9,360 bases of DNA from Chryseosolibacter sp040902445 (GTDB lineage Bacteria > Bacteroidota > Bacteroidia > Cytophagales > Cyclobacteriaceae), in assembly GCA_040902445.1 (NCBI GenBank), contig JBBDXJ010000020.1:1-9360 (forward strand), read 5' to 3'. The position numbers were made by a program, and so were the translations under genes. Position 1 is the first letter of the stretch. Each line of letters begins with the position of its first letter. Shown here one piece after another: positions 1 to 6,177 of this stretch. The notes beneath the pieces are model-generated. The model had not been told where the DNA came from. It was given only the letters and a program-made list of their open reading frames with translations, and did not search any database.

Positions 1-1296
1 AGAAACCAACCCCTTAAACGGAACGCGGCCGGAAATGCCTTCGGGTACGAGTTTTTTGACGTCATCCTCTACATCCTGGAAATAACGGTCTTTAGATCCG
101 TCTTCCATGGCCTCTATTGAGCCCATCCCGCGATACGACTTAAACTTCCTGCCCTCATAAATGATCATTTCTCCCGGGGCTTCCTCTGTGCCAGCCAGCA
201 AGGATCCTATCATTATACTATCTGCCCCGGCGGCGATTGCCTTGACAATATCTCCGGAGAAGCGGATACCCCCATCGGCGATAACTGGAACACCGGTATC
301 TTTCAGCGCTGTGGCCGCCTCATATACCGCCGAAAGCTGGGGCAACCCGACTCCGGCTACGACACGCGTGGTGCAAATACTGCCAGGGCCAACGCCTACT
401 TTTACGGCATCCGCCCCCGCATCCGCCAGGGCCTTTGCTCCTTCCCCGGTTGCGACATTCCCAACAATAAGGTCGAGTTCCGGATACTTTTTCTTCACGC
501 GTTTGGCCGCCTCAATGACTCCTTTCGAATGACCATGGGCGGTATCGATGCTGATCACGTCTACACCCGCTACCTTTAAAGCCTCGATGCGATCGAGGAT
601 ATCGGGCGTGACGCCAACGGCGGCGCCTACACGCAACCTTCCGAACTTATCCTGACAGGCATTGGGTTTATTTTTTTTCTTTTGAATATCCTTAAAGGTT
701 ATCAGCCCCGTGAGCTTTCCGTTTTTATTTACAATAGGCAGTTTTTCGATCTTGTATTTCTTGAGAATGTCTTCCGCCTGATCGAGTGTGATACTTTCAG
801 GGGCGGTGATGAGATTTTCCCGAGTCATGATCTTTTCCACGGGGGCATGCATGTCTTTCTGGAATCTCAGGTCGCGATTGGTGATGATACCGACAAGTTT
901 CCCCTCACCATCAACAATCGGGATACCCCCTATTTTCAGTTCCCGCATAATGTTTTCCGCTTGCTGAACGGTAGAATGAATTGCCAGGGTGATCGGGTCG
1001 AGTATCAGACCACTTTGTGATCGTTTCACTTTTCTGACCTCTTCAGCCTGTTGTTCGATCTTCATATTTTTATGGATGAAGCCCATCCCGCCTTCCAAAG
1101 CAACACTGATCGCCAGTTCGGCTTCTGTTACCGTATCCATCGCTGCTGAAACAATAGGAATGTTTAAGCGGATGTTTCGTGTAAGTTGGCTGGTGGTGTC
1201 GGCTTCGCGCGGAAGTATTTCAGAGTAGGCGGGAACCAGAAGCACGTCGTCGTAGGTGAGGGCTTCAAAGAGGAATTTATTTCGGTCGATGGGCAT
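1..1296 (-). CDS. guaB: IMP dehydrogenase (3' end cut by window edge)
   Basis: GuaB oxidises IMP to XMP with NAD+, the committed step of GMP synthesis in the cytosol. Translating the minus strand from the ATG at 1296 gives 432 uninterrupted codons that run off the left edge; the family is about 490 residues, so roughly 60 C-terminal residues are missing. Visible are the N-terminal LTYDDVLLVPAYSE segment (about 13-26), two CBS domains inserted in the TIM barrel (about 97-205), the catalytic loop GPGSICTTR with nucleophile Cys308, the IMP phosphate-binding IADGGIRFSGD (339-349), and the flap motif DRYFQ with its catalytic Arg404. The ATG start gives the canonical N-terminus. The gene is divergent from the rlpA-like gene, with about 170 bases between the two start codons that hold a candidate -7 box and an inverted repeat. 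No lesion is visible in the part present. Confidence 0.98.
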   Translation of the reverse strand, partial: MPIDRNKFLFEALTYDDVLLVPAYSEILPREADTTSQLTRNIRLNIPIVSAAMDTVTEAELAISVALEGGMGFIHKNMKIEQQAEEVRKVKRSQSGLILDPITLAIHSTVQQAENIMRELKIGGIPIVDGEGKLVGIITNRDLRFQKDMHAPVEKIMTRENLITAPESITLDQAEDILKKYKIEKLPIVNKNGKLTGLITFKDIQKKKNKPNACQDKFGRLRVGAAVGVTPDILDRIEALKVAGVDVISIDTAHGHSKGVIEAAKRVKKKYPELDLIVGNVATGEGAKALADAGADAVKVGVGPGSICTTRVVAGVGLPQLSAVYEAATALKDTGVPVIADGGIRFSGDIVKAIAAGADSIMIGSLLAGTEEAPGEMIIYEGRKFKSYRGMGSIEAMEDGSKDRYFQDVEDDVKKLVPEGISGRVPFKGLVS

Positions 1297-1297
1297 A

Positions 1298-1324
1298 GCA
1301 AATAATTTACGATCTATTATTTGC
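1298..1324. repeat. Perfect 9-bp inverted repeat in the guaB leader
   Basis: GCAAATAAT at 1298-1306 is the exact reverse complement of ATTATTTGC at 1316-1324, separated by a 9-base spacer. The element begins one base upstream of the guaB start codon. It ends about where transcription would begin if the -7 box at 1329-1336 is real, so it would fill nearly the whole leader. It could be a dyad operator bound by a regulator or an RNA hairpin next to the start codon. The arms are AT-rich, so chance cannot be excluded. Confidence 0.55.
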
Positions 1325-1328
1325 CGGG

Positions 1329-1336
1329 CAAAGGTA
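1329..1336 (-). promoter_or_regulatory. Candidate guaB -7 promoter element
   Basis: The minus strand reads TACCTTTG, an exact match to the Bacteroidota -7 consensus TAnnTTTG, 33 bases from the guaB ATG. Transcription would then begin near 1322-1324. No convincing -33 TTTG element lies at the usual 19-21 base spacing, so the call rests on one motif and its position. Confidence 0.55.
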
Positions 1337-1439
1337 TACTTTAATTTTTTAATTCACTAATTGTACAGTGTTAAACCCGAATATTATCAAAACAAACTCC
1401 CGGATATTAAAATATTCGCCGACTTTTGATCCAGACCTT

Positions 1440-1447
1440 TATTTTTG
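1440..1447 (+). promoter_or_regulatory. Candidate -7 element for the rlpA-like operon
   Basis: TATTTTTG matches TAnnTTTG exactly and ends 19 bases before the ATG at 1466. A TTTTG lies at 1424-1428, but at 11 bases it is too close for a standard -33 box. Because the alternative TTG start at 1445 falls inside this motif, the box also supports initiation at 1466. Expected transcription start is about 1452-1455, giving a very short leader. Confidence 0.5.
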
Positions 1448-1465
1448 CTGCTTAAATCATCCATT

Positions 1466-2149
1466 ATGTTAAAGTTATTATGTTCACTTGCCTTCACTTT
1501 CATGATTGCCGTGTGTTTCGGTCAGGTCCAAACGGGGAAAGCTTCTTTTTATGCGGATAAATTTGAAGGAACCCCTACAGCCAGCGGAGAGAAATACCGT
1601 CACAATAAACTGACAGCGGCGCATAAGACCCTTCCCTTTGGAACGCGCGTCCGAGTGACCAATATCAGCGACAACGAATCGGTGGAGGTTGTGATTAACG
1701 ACAGGGGACCCTATGTTGAAAACAGGATCGTCGATCTCTCCAAATCCGCGGCTGAAAAATTGGGCTTTGTAAACCAGGGGTTAGCTGACATCAAACTCGA
1801 GGTAATAGACGCAGGGGATGGTAAAACCAGTGACCCGATCAAAACTGTTGATCACGTTGTGGTGGAGGAAAAAGAATTTTATGATTTTGAGATCTCAAGG
1901 CTCGAGCCAAAAGGTTATGGTGTCCAGATCGGAACCTACCAGGAACTGGTGAACCTTATGCGCCTTTCAGACAACCTCAAGAACTCGTATAAAAAACAGG
2001 TCACAGTTCAGGTAAAAATAATAAAAGGAATAAAGTATTACGGCTTAATCCTCGGACAAATTCCCACACGAATGAAGGCAGAGCAGTTCCGGGCCGAGTT
2101 GCAAAAAAAATTTCCTGACGCTTTTATTGTCGAATACAACCGCCTGTAG
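1466..2149 (+). CDS. RlpA-family septal ring protein with SPOR domain
   Basis: A 227-residue exported protein. Residues 1-19 form a signal peptide (hydrophobic LLCSLAFTFMIAVCFG, then Gln20). Residues about 22-115 form the double-psi beta-barrel typical of RlpA, starting GKASFYADKFEGTPTASGE. His53 (TAAHKTLPFGT) and Asp79 (VINDRGPY) sit where RlpA lytic transglycosylases carry their catalytic pair. Residues about 150-225 (GYGVQIGTYQE to DAFIVEY) look like a SPOR domain, which binds glycan strands stripped of stem peptides at division septa. The likely role is cleaving such glycan in the periplasm. E. coli RlpA is a lipoprotein; here the Cys17 context (IAVC) is a poor lipobox, so a soluble periplasmic form is more likely. 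The TTG at 1445 would add seven residues before the signal peptide and lies in the -7 box, so the ATG at 1466 is preferred. First gene of a plus-strand run, 24 bases before the next start. Confidence 0.9.
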   Translation: MLKLLCSLAFTFMIAVCFGQVQTGKASFYADKFEGTPTASGEKYRHNKLTAAHKTLPFGTRVRVTNISDNESVEVVINDRGPYVENRIVDLSKSAAEKLGFVNQGLADIKLEVIDAGDGKTSDPIKTVDHVVVEEKEFYDFEISRLEPKGYGVQIGTYQELVNLMRLSDNLKNSYKKQVTVQVKIIKGIKYYGLILGQIPTRMKAEQFRAELQKKFPDAFIVEYNRL

Positions 2150-2173
2150 TGCAATGATCTTTCAAATATTCAC

Positions 2174-2977
2174 ATGATGGAAATTATCGGGTATCTGGCT
2201 TCCATTGCAATAGGGATTGTCCTTGGCTTGCTCGGCGGGGGTGGTTCAATTCTCTCAATTCCAATCCTGGTTTACCTCTTTCATGTGGATGCGGTCATGG
2301 CCTCAGCATATTCGCTTTTTATTGTTGGTGTCACCAGTCTCGCAGGCGCAATTCCCAAATACAAAGATCATCTGGTGAATATCCAGACCGGAATTCTTTT
2401 TGGCCTGCCTTCTATTGTGGCAATCTTCGTTACCCGCAAATGGGTAATGCCGGCTATTCCCGATGTAATTTTGCACATCGGGAATTTTGCACTCACAAAA
2501 AGATTGCTGGTGTTGGGGGTATTTGCTTTTCTGATGATCGTCGCTTCTTACACGATCATCAGAGGAAGGAAAGATGTCATACATGATGATCACGAATGGA
2601 GAATTCCACTGCTGATATTTGAAGGTATGTTGATCGGTTTTCTAACAGGCCTTGTAGGCGCCGGGGGTGGATTTTTAATTATCCCTGCACTGGTCTGGTT
2701 AACCGGCCTGCACTTTAAAACCGCCGTGGGTACCTCACTTTTCATAATTGCCATTAATTCGCTGCTTGGTTTTTTAGGCGACGTGCTGAATTATAAAATG
2801 GAATGGGATTTCCTGCTCTCACTAACTACATTGGCAGTTTTTGGCATTTTGATCGGAAATAAACTTCAAAAGAAAATTCCCGCCGATAGGTTAAGATTAC
2901 TCTTTGGTTGGCTTATTTTGGCAATGGGTATCTGGATACTTTTTAAAGAACTCTTCTCCGGTATCCGTTCCGTGTAA
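2174..2977 (+). CDS. TauE/SafE-family membrane permease
   Basis: A 267-residue integral membrane protein with the internal duplication of the TauE/SafE (DUF81) family. GLLGGGGSILSIPILV (18-33) in the first half matches GLVGAGGGFLIIPALV (159-174) in the second. About eight hydrophobic segments are visible, with a hydrophilic stretch at about 130-143 (RGRKDVIHDDHEW) between the halves. Family members have been linked to export of sulfite, sulfoacetate or related organosulfur anions, but the substrate varies and none can be assigned here. No rhodanese, sulfur dioxygenase or sulfatase gene is nearby to point to sulfur metabolism. Two adjacent ATG codons (2174 and 2177) are possible starts. It lies 24 bases after the rlpA-like gene and 34 bases before the kinase-like gene, so probable co-transcription. 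Confidence 0.92.
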   Translation: MMEIIGYLASIAIGIVLGLLGGGGSILSIPILVYLFHVDAVMASAYSLFIVGVTSLAGAIPKYKDHLVNIQTGILFGLPSIVAIFVTRKWVMPAIPDVILHIGNFALTKRLLVLGVFAFLMIVASYTIIRGRKDVIHDDHEWRIPLLIFEGMLIGFLTGLVGAGGGFLIIPALVWLTGLHFKTAVGTSLFIIAINSLLGFLGDVLNYKMEWDFLLSLTTLAVFGILIGNKLQKKIPADRLRLLFGWLILAMGIWILFKELFSGIRSV

Positions 2978-3011
2978 CATAGTTCAACCCGAAAAGGACG
3001 AATACATAATC

Positions 3012-3554
3012 ATGGCGGGAATAAAAAAAGTGGTCATTCTTGGCCCGGAGTGCACAGGAAAATCCGAGCTTTCTCAATACCTGGCGTCAGAATTCAAAAC
3101 TGAATGGGTTAAAGAGTATGCGCGGTCATATCTTAATGATCTTGACAGACTTTATGGACCTGAAGACTTACCCGTTATCGCCATGGGACAATTGTCAATT
3201 GAAGATGATATGGTTTCAAAAGCTAACAAGGTGCTTATTTGTGATACTGACCTTTACGTGATCAAGGTCTGGAGCAATTTCAAATACGGATACTGTGATC
3301 AGGAAATATTAAGATCTATTGCAATACGAAAATACGATCTCTACCTCCTCACGCACATCGACATACCATGGACTCCCGATCCGCTGCGCGAGCATCCCGA
3401 TCAGCGGGAACTACTTTACGAATTATACTTGCATGAAATGAGGTGCCAGGCCGTTCCTTTTGTAGAAATAAAGGGAAGCCGGAAGCAGCGCAGAAAGGTC
3501 GCAAGCGAAAGCATTAAAAATCTTTTGGAGAACAGCTCCTATCCGTTGTCATGA
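3012..3554 (+). CDS. NadR-type ribosylnicotinamide kinase-like ATPase
   Basis: A 180-residue P-loop protein resembling the C-terminal ribosylnicotinamide kinase domain of NadR (AAA_28 type). Walker A is GPECTGKS (11-18), followed by a KEYARSYL segment (34-41). A Walker B-like strand VLICDTD lies at 74-80, and the IPWTPDPLREHP motif (118-129) matches the conserved region after the NadR lid. In the family the kinase phosphorylates nicotinamide riboside to NMN for NAD salvage. The NMN adenylyltransferase and DNA-binding domains of enterobacterial NadR are absent. Many Bacteroidota homologues sit near pnuC, but no PnuC is visible here. The ATG at 3012 is chosen because it puts the P-loop strand (KKVVILG) at the N-terminus; an upstream start at 2904 would overlap the permease gene by 74 bases. 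Its stop overlaps the ATG of the MFS remnant (ATGA). Kinase fold is confident; the exact substrate is inferred. Confidence 0.85.
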   Translation: MAGIKKVVILGPECTGKSELSQYLASEFKTEWVKEYARSYLNDLDRLYGPEDLPVIAMGQLSIEDDMVSKANKVLICDTDLYVIKVWSNFKYGYCDQEILRSIAIRKYDLYLLTHIDIPWTPDPLREHPDQRELLYELYLHEMRCQAVPFVEIKGSRKQRRKVASESIKNLLENSSYPLS

Positions 3555-3679
3555 ACTCGCTTCTGCCCGAGGGTCCATATGCCGCCTTAAAAATCCGGGA
3601 TTTCAGATTGATTAGTTCTGCGCGTTTGGCTGGCCAAATCACTGCGACAATTGCAACGAGTACACTAACAGGAGTCTGA
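3551..3679 (+). pseudogene. Truncated N-terminus of an MFS transporter
   Basis: A 42-codon reading frame begins at the ATG at 3551, which overlaps the TGA of the kinase-like gene as ATGA, the normal arrangement for translational coupling. Its product includes PYAALKIRDFRLISSARLAG. The pattern of a short leader, then ALKIRDFR and a positive residue before the first helix, resembles the start of MFS drug/siderophore exporters of the EntS type, which are about 400 residues long. After about residue 28 the likeness fades, and a TGA at 3677 ends the frame. The convergent hemH stop codon is only 10 bases further on, so the rest of the transporter is gone. The best reading is a deletion remnant at the end of the plus-strand operon; a genuine 42-residue peptide is possible but less likely. 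The identification is by eye from a short segment. Confidence 0.6.
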
Positions 3680-3688
3680 TTAATTCGA

Positions 3689-4708
3689 TTACTCACCGTC
3701 AGCGTTGAACACCAATTCCTTCAGACATTGGATCCACAGCGGATGGTCATTAAGACTTTCCACCAGTTGGACTTTCTGCCCACCGTGTGCCATGAAAATT
3801 TCCTGGTACTCTTCACCGATCTCAATGATAGTTTCCAGGCAATCTGCAGTAAAAGCCGGAGAAAACACCAGGATTCTTTTCATTCCATTCCTGGCGCACG
3901 CCTCCACAACTTCATCGGAGAACGGCTTGAGCCACTTCTTGTTCAACCGGGATTGGAAGCAGACGGTATACTTTTGCTTTTGTATCCCGAGCTTTTCCGC
4001 AATAAGTCGGGTTGTGGCATAACACGTGGCCTTGTAACAAAATTTATTGTCAGGTGTGATCGCGTTCTCGCAATTGTAGTCTGCACATACACCCTCATTA
4101 TAAACTTTATCTACCTGGCGTTCGGGTAATCCGTGGTAAGAAAAAAGAATATGATCAAAGTCGTTTAAATTGAATGATTTACTTCGCTCGACAATCGCCT
4201 GGATAAAAGTCGCGTGATCATAATACTGACTTATGAATTTAATTTCCGGAATTACCCACCAGTTCCCGATAACCCTCATCACTTCATCGAGTGCCGAACC
4301 TGTAGAAGCAGATGCGTACTGCGGAAAGAGCGGCAACACGATGATCCTGTCAAAATTTTTCTTTCGCATTTGTTCCAGTACATCCGGAATGGAAGGATTT
4401 TTATATCGCATTGCCAGGTGCACATCATAGGCTCCTCCTAAAGCGACCTGCAATAACTTTTGAACCTCTTTGCTGTAGTACAAAAGAGGAGAGCCATTGG
4501 CTGTCCATAACTTTTTATAGATCCGTGCGGACTTTGGAGCGCGGAAGGGAACAATGATCAGGTTTACGAGAATTTTTCTCCATAACCAGGGTATGTTGAT
4601 TACGCGCGGGTCGTTCAGGAATTGCGACAAATAAGAACGCACATCCCCGACGGATGGGCTATCGGGTGTGCCAAGATTTATAAGCAAGACGCCGGTTTTT
4701 TTATTCAT
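3689..4708 (-). CDS. hemH: Ferrochelatase
   Basis: HemH inserts Fe2+ into protoporphyrin IX, the last step of protoheme synthesis. The 339-residue product has the usual single-domain length. Visible landmarks are the N-terminal GVLLINLGTPDSP (6-18), LPLFPQYASASTGS (125-138), the metal-binding and catalytic His192 in SYHGLPERQ (190-198), and FTADCLETIIEIGEE (286-300) with the conserved active-site Glu292. Four cysteines at 208, 213, 224 and 229 form C-x4-C-x10-C-x4-C just after the active-site His; similar clusters occur in many bacterial ferrochelatases and might hold a metal or Fe-S centre, which is not provable here. The ATG at 4708 gives MNKKTGVLLINLG, a standard start. The gene converges on the MFS remnant and lies 55 bases downstream of the GNAT-like gene, with its own candidate -7 box in that gap. 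Confidence 0.97.
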   Translation of the reverse strand: MNKKTGVLLINLGTPDSPSVGDVRSYLSQFLNDPRVINIPWLWRKILVNLIIVPFRAPKSARIYKKLWTANGSPLLYYSKEVQKLLQVALGGAYDVHLAMRYKNPSIPDVLEQMRKKNFDRIIVLPLFPQYASASTGSALDEVMRVIGNWWVIPEIKFISQYYDHATFIQAIVERSKSFNLNDFDHILFSYHGLPERQVDKVYNEGVCADYNCENAITPDNKFCYKATCYATTRLIAEKLGIQKQKYTVCFQSRLNKKWLKPFSDEVVEACARNGMKRILVFSPAFTADCLETIIEIGEEYQEIFMAHGGQKVQLVESLNDHPLWIQCLKELVFNADGE

Positions 4709-4725
4709 AATGACAATTCAAATCG

Positions 4726-4733
4726 CAAAGGTA
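4726..4733 (-). promoter_or_regulatory. Candidate hemH -7 promoter element
   Basis: The minus strand reads TACCTTTG, an exact TAnnTTTG match and the same octamer as the candidate guaB box. It lies 18 bases before the hemH ATG, so the leader would be only about 12 bases. No clear -33 element was found at standard spacing. It would let hemH be transcribed apart from the GNAT-like gene upstream. Confidence 0.5.
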
Positions 4734-4749
4734 AGAGTTTAACAATGAA

Positions 4750-4780
4750 CGCCGATAGTTAGGTCAATGAAGAATCGGCG
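4750..4780. repeat. Hairpin across the GNAT-like stop codon
   Basis: CGCCGAT at 4750-4756 and ATCGGCG at 4774-4780 are perfect reverse complements (7 bp, GC-rich) around a 17-base loop that contains the GNAT-like stop codon (4764-4766). On the minus strand the hairpin comes just before the hemH -7 box. No T-run follows, so it is not a typical intrinsic terminator; it could slow read-through or stabilise an mRNA 3' end. Confidence 0.4.
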
Positions 4781-5933
4781 AGCGTTTGAAAGGTTTGTTT
4801 TCATCAAACAGCTTACGGTAAGTGGCGTGGCGTTTGCTTACGTCGGCGGTTACCTGTTCCACAATATTGATCATTTTCGGATTAAAGTCACCGATCCAAT
4901 TCATCTCGTAATAGTCGTAGCGTTTGTATTCTTTCTGAAGGACCCTCTTTGAGTTTAAGACCATTGCGCCATCCAATCCTTTGCCCTGATGGGCCGGCAC
5001 CACGCCAAATAAAATTCCAAAGGCTTTCCGGTTTGTTTTCCGGAAACTGTGCCAAAGGAATTTTATTTTTCCCAGCCAGTCGAGCTTTCCATTTACGTAT
5101 TTGAATATCTGATTAATCTCCGGAAGTGAAAGAAAAAATGAAACCGGCTCGCCTTTGTAAAAGCCGAAATACAAAAGGTGAATGTCCATGATGGGTTTCA
5201 TCTGTTTGACTATTAGTTTGGCTTGTGCCATAGTAAGTTCAGGAATCTCTTTCCGGTTTGCCCAGGCTTTATTATAGACAGTCATAATGTATTCCGGCAA
5301 TTTCGGTATTTCATCCTTGCGGATATGGCGAAATTCATAATCAGGATCTCCGGCGGTAATGGCAGCTTTTTCGTACAGACGCTCTGAGATCTCACCAGCC
5401 ACCGTCCTGGCGAAAGTGAGTTGATAAAAGTATATTTTGAAGCCGTAAGCTTCGAAAAAATCTTTGTAATAAGGAAAATTATAATTGCATTGGTAATTGG
5501 GCTCCTGATCAAATCCTTCAATCAGCAAACCCCACCACCGGTCGCGGTTCCCGAAATTTACAGGACCGTCCATGGCCTCCATAGCTCTTTGCTGGAGCCA
5601 GTTTTTACATTGATCACAAAGCATAAAGGCTGCTGCCTGATCCTGTATGCAATCAAAAAAACCCATACCACCGGTAGGCTGATCGTTGCCCTTGGTTACA
5701 GTTTTCTGGTTGACGAATGCGGCGACGCGGCCGATGGTTTCCCCCGCATCATTGGATAAGATCCACCGGGTACATTCGCCGTGACGGAAAGTTTTGTTCT
5801 TCTCCCTGTCAAAAACATTTTCAATATCCTTATCCAGCGGCCGTATCCACCGGGGCTCATTTTTGTAAAGTTTAACCGGAAGTAGCAAAAATTCTTTTGC
5901 ATGCCTGGGGGAAGTAACCTCGGTAATTCTCAT
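4764..5933 (-). CDS. GNAT-fold N-acyltransferase-like protein of unknown substrate
   Basis: A 389-residue soluble protein with no signal peptide or membrane segment. The C-terminal part carries a GNAT acyl-CoA-binding signature, GVVPAHQGKGLDGAMV (310-325), matching the Q/R-x-x-G-x-G/A pyrophosphate loop. Strand IHLLYFGFYKGEPVSFFLSL (251-270) precedes it and YYEMNWIGDFNPKM (341-354) follows. The N-terminal half has a strand-turn-strand RWILSNDAGETIGRVAAFVN (56-75), a GGMGFFDC motif (88-95) and GPVNFGNRDRWWGLL (123-137), which suggests a second, degenerate GNAT-like lobe. Proteins of this size and layout are, from memory, common in Bacteroidota and usually annotated only as hypothetical or acetyltransferase; no substrate can be named. 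The ATG at 5933 overlaps the TGA of the histidine kinase remnant (ATGA), so translation was probably once coupled to that kinase. The downstream neighbour is hemH, 55 bases away with its own candidate promoter. Confidence 0.75.
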   Translation of the reverse strand: MRITEVTSPRHAKEFLLLPVKLYKNEPRWIRPLDKDIENVFDREKNKTFRHGECTRWILSNDAGETIGRVAAFVNQKTVTKGNDQPTGGMGFFDCIQDQAAAFMLCDQCKNWLQQRAMEAMDGPVNFGNRDRWWGLLIEGFDQEPNYQCNYNFPYYKDFFEAYGFKIYFYQLTFARTVAGEISERLYEKAAITAGDPDYEFRHIRKDEIPKLPEYIMTVYNKAWANRKEIPELTMAQAKLIVKQMKPIMDIHLLYFGFYKGEPVSFFLSLPEINQIFKYVNGKLDWLGKIKFLWHSFRKTNRKAFGILFGVVPAHQGKGLDGAMVLNSKRVLQKEYKRYDYYEMNWIGDFNPKMINIVEQVTADVSKRHATYRKLFDENKPFKRSPILH

Positions 5934-6112
5934 CGTTGTTCTCGTGAAATGGCCGGAGTAGTAATTATACTATTAATGCGATTGGGTAATAAAATATGAA
6001 AACGCGTACCGCTACCCGGGGTGCTGGCGACCTTTATTTGTCCGCCGAGTTTTTCCACGGCATTCTTCACAATGTATAAACCGTTCCCCGACCTACCATG
6101 CAAGATAATTTG
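5930..6112 (-). pseudogene. C-terminal remnant of a sensor histidine kinase
   Basis: This 244-base gap between annotated genes is not empty. The minus strand holds 60 in-frame codons ending at the TGA at 5930-5932. Residues 8-19 (SGNGLYIVKNAV) resemble the kinase G1 box and following helix, KLGGQIKVAS (21-30) the next strand, and TPGSGTRFHILLP (31-43) the G2 box and last strand of a HATPase_c domain. The phospho-acceptor His, N box and sensor region are missing: upstream the frame meets a TAA at 6113-6115, no ATG lies in frame, and the methyltransferase stop is only 66 bases from the fragment. The usual G1 form is GNGLGLYIV, so two residues (GL) also seem lost. The TGA overlaps the GNAT-like ATG, marking the junction of a former two-gene operon. 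The remaining bases 6113-6177 are AT-rich with no feature I can support. Confidence 0.85.
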
Positions 6113-6177
6113 TTACCCGAATAAAACAAGCTGCAAAAATCCAGACAGGTTTAAATAAAACGACGGTTGTAAAAAAT

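Noticed and set aside
161..1228. Three plus-strand frames of 79-123 codons opposite guaB
   Set aside because: They are antisense to a confidently identified, uninterrupted guaB frame and have low-complexity composition.
2904..3011. Upstream ATG extending the NadR-like kinase by 36 residues
   Set aside because: It would overlap the permease gene by 74 bases and put unrelated residues before the P-loop strand, which normally lies at the N-terminus.
3620..3645. TTGGC/GCCAA dyad as a terminator between the convergent plus-strand operon and hemH
   Set aside because: The loop is only two bases and no T-run follows on either strand.
3514..3696. 60-codon minus-strand frame between the kinase-like gene and hemH
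   Set aside because: It is antisense to the MFS-like frame and the kinase 3' end, and shows no recognisable motif.
6070..6160. Possible promoter for the GNAT-like gene inside or before the kinase remnant (minus strand TATCTTGC with an upstream TTG)
   Set aside because: The octamer mismatches the TAnnTTTG consensus at its end and the region is AT-rich, so the match is not better than chance.
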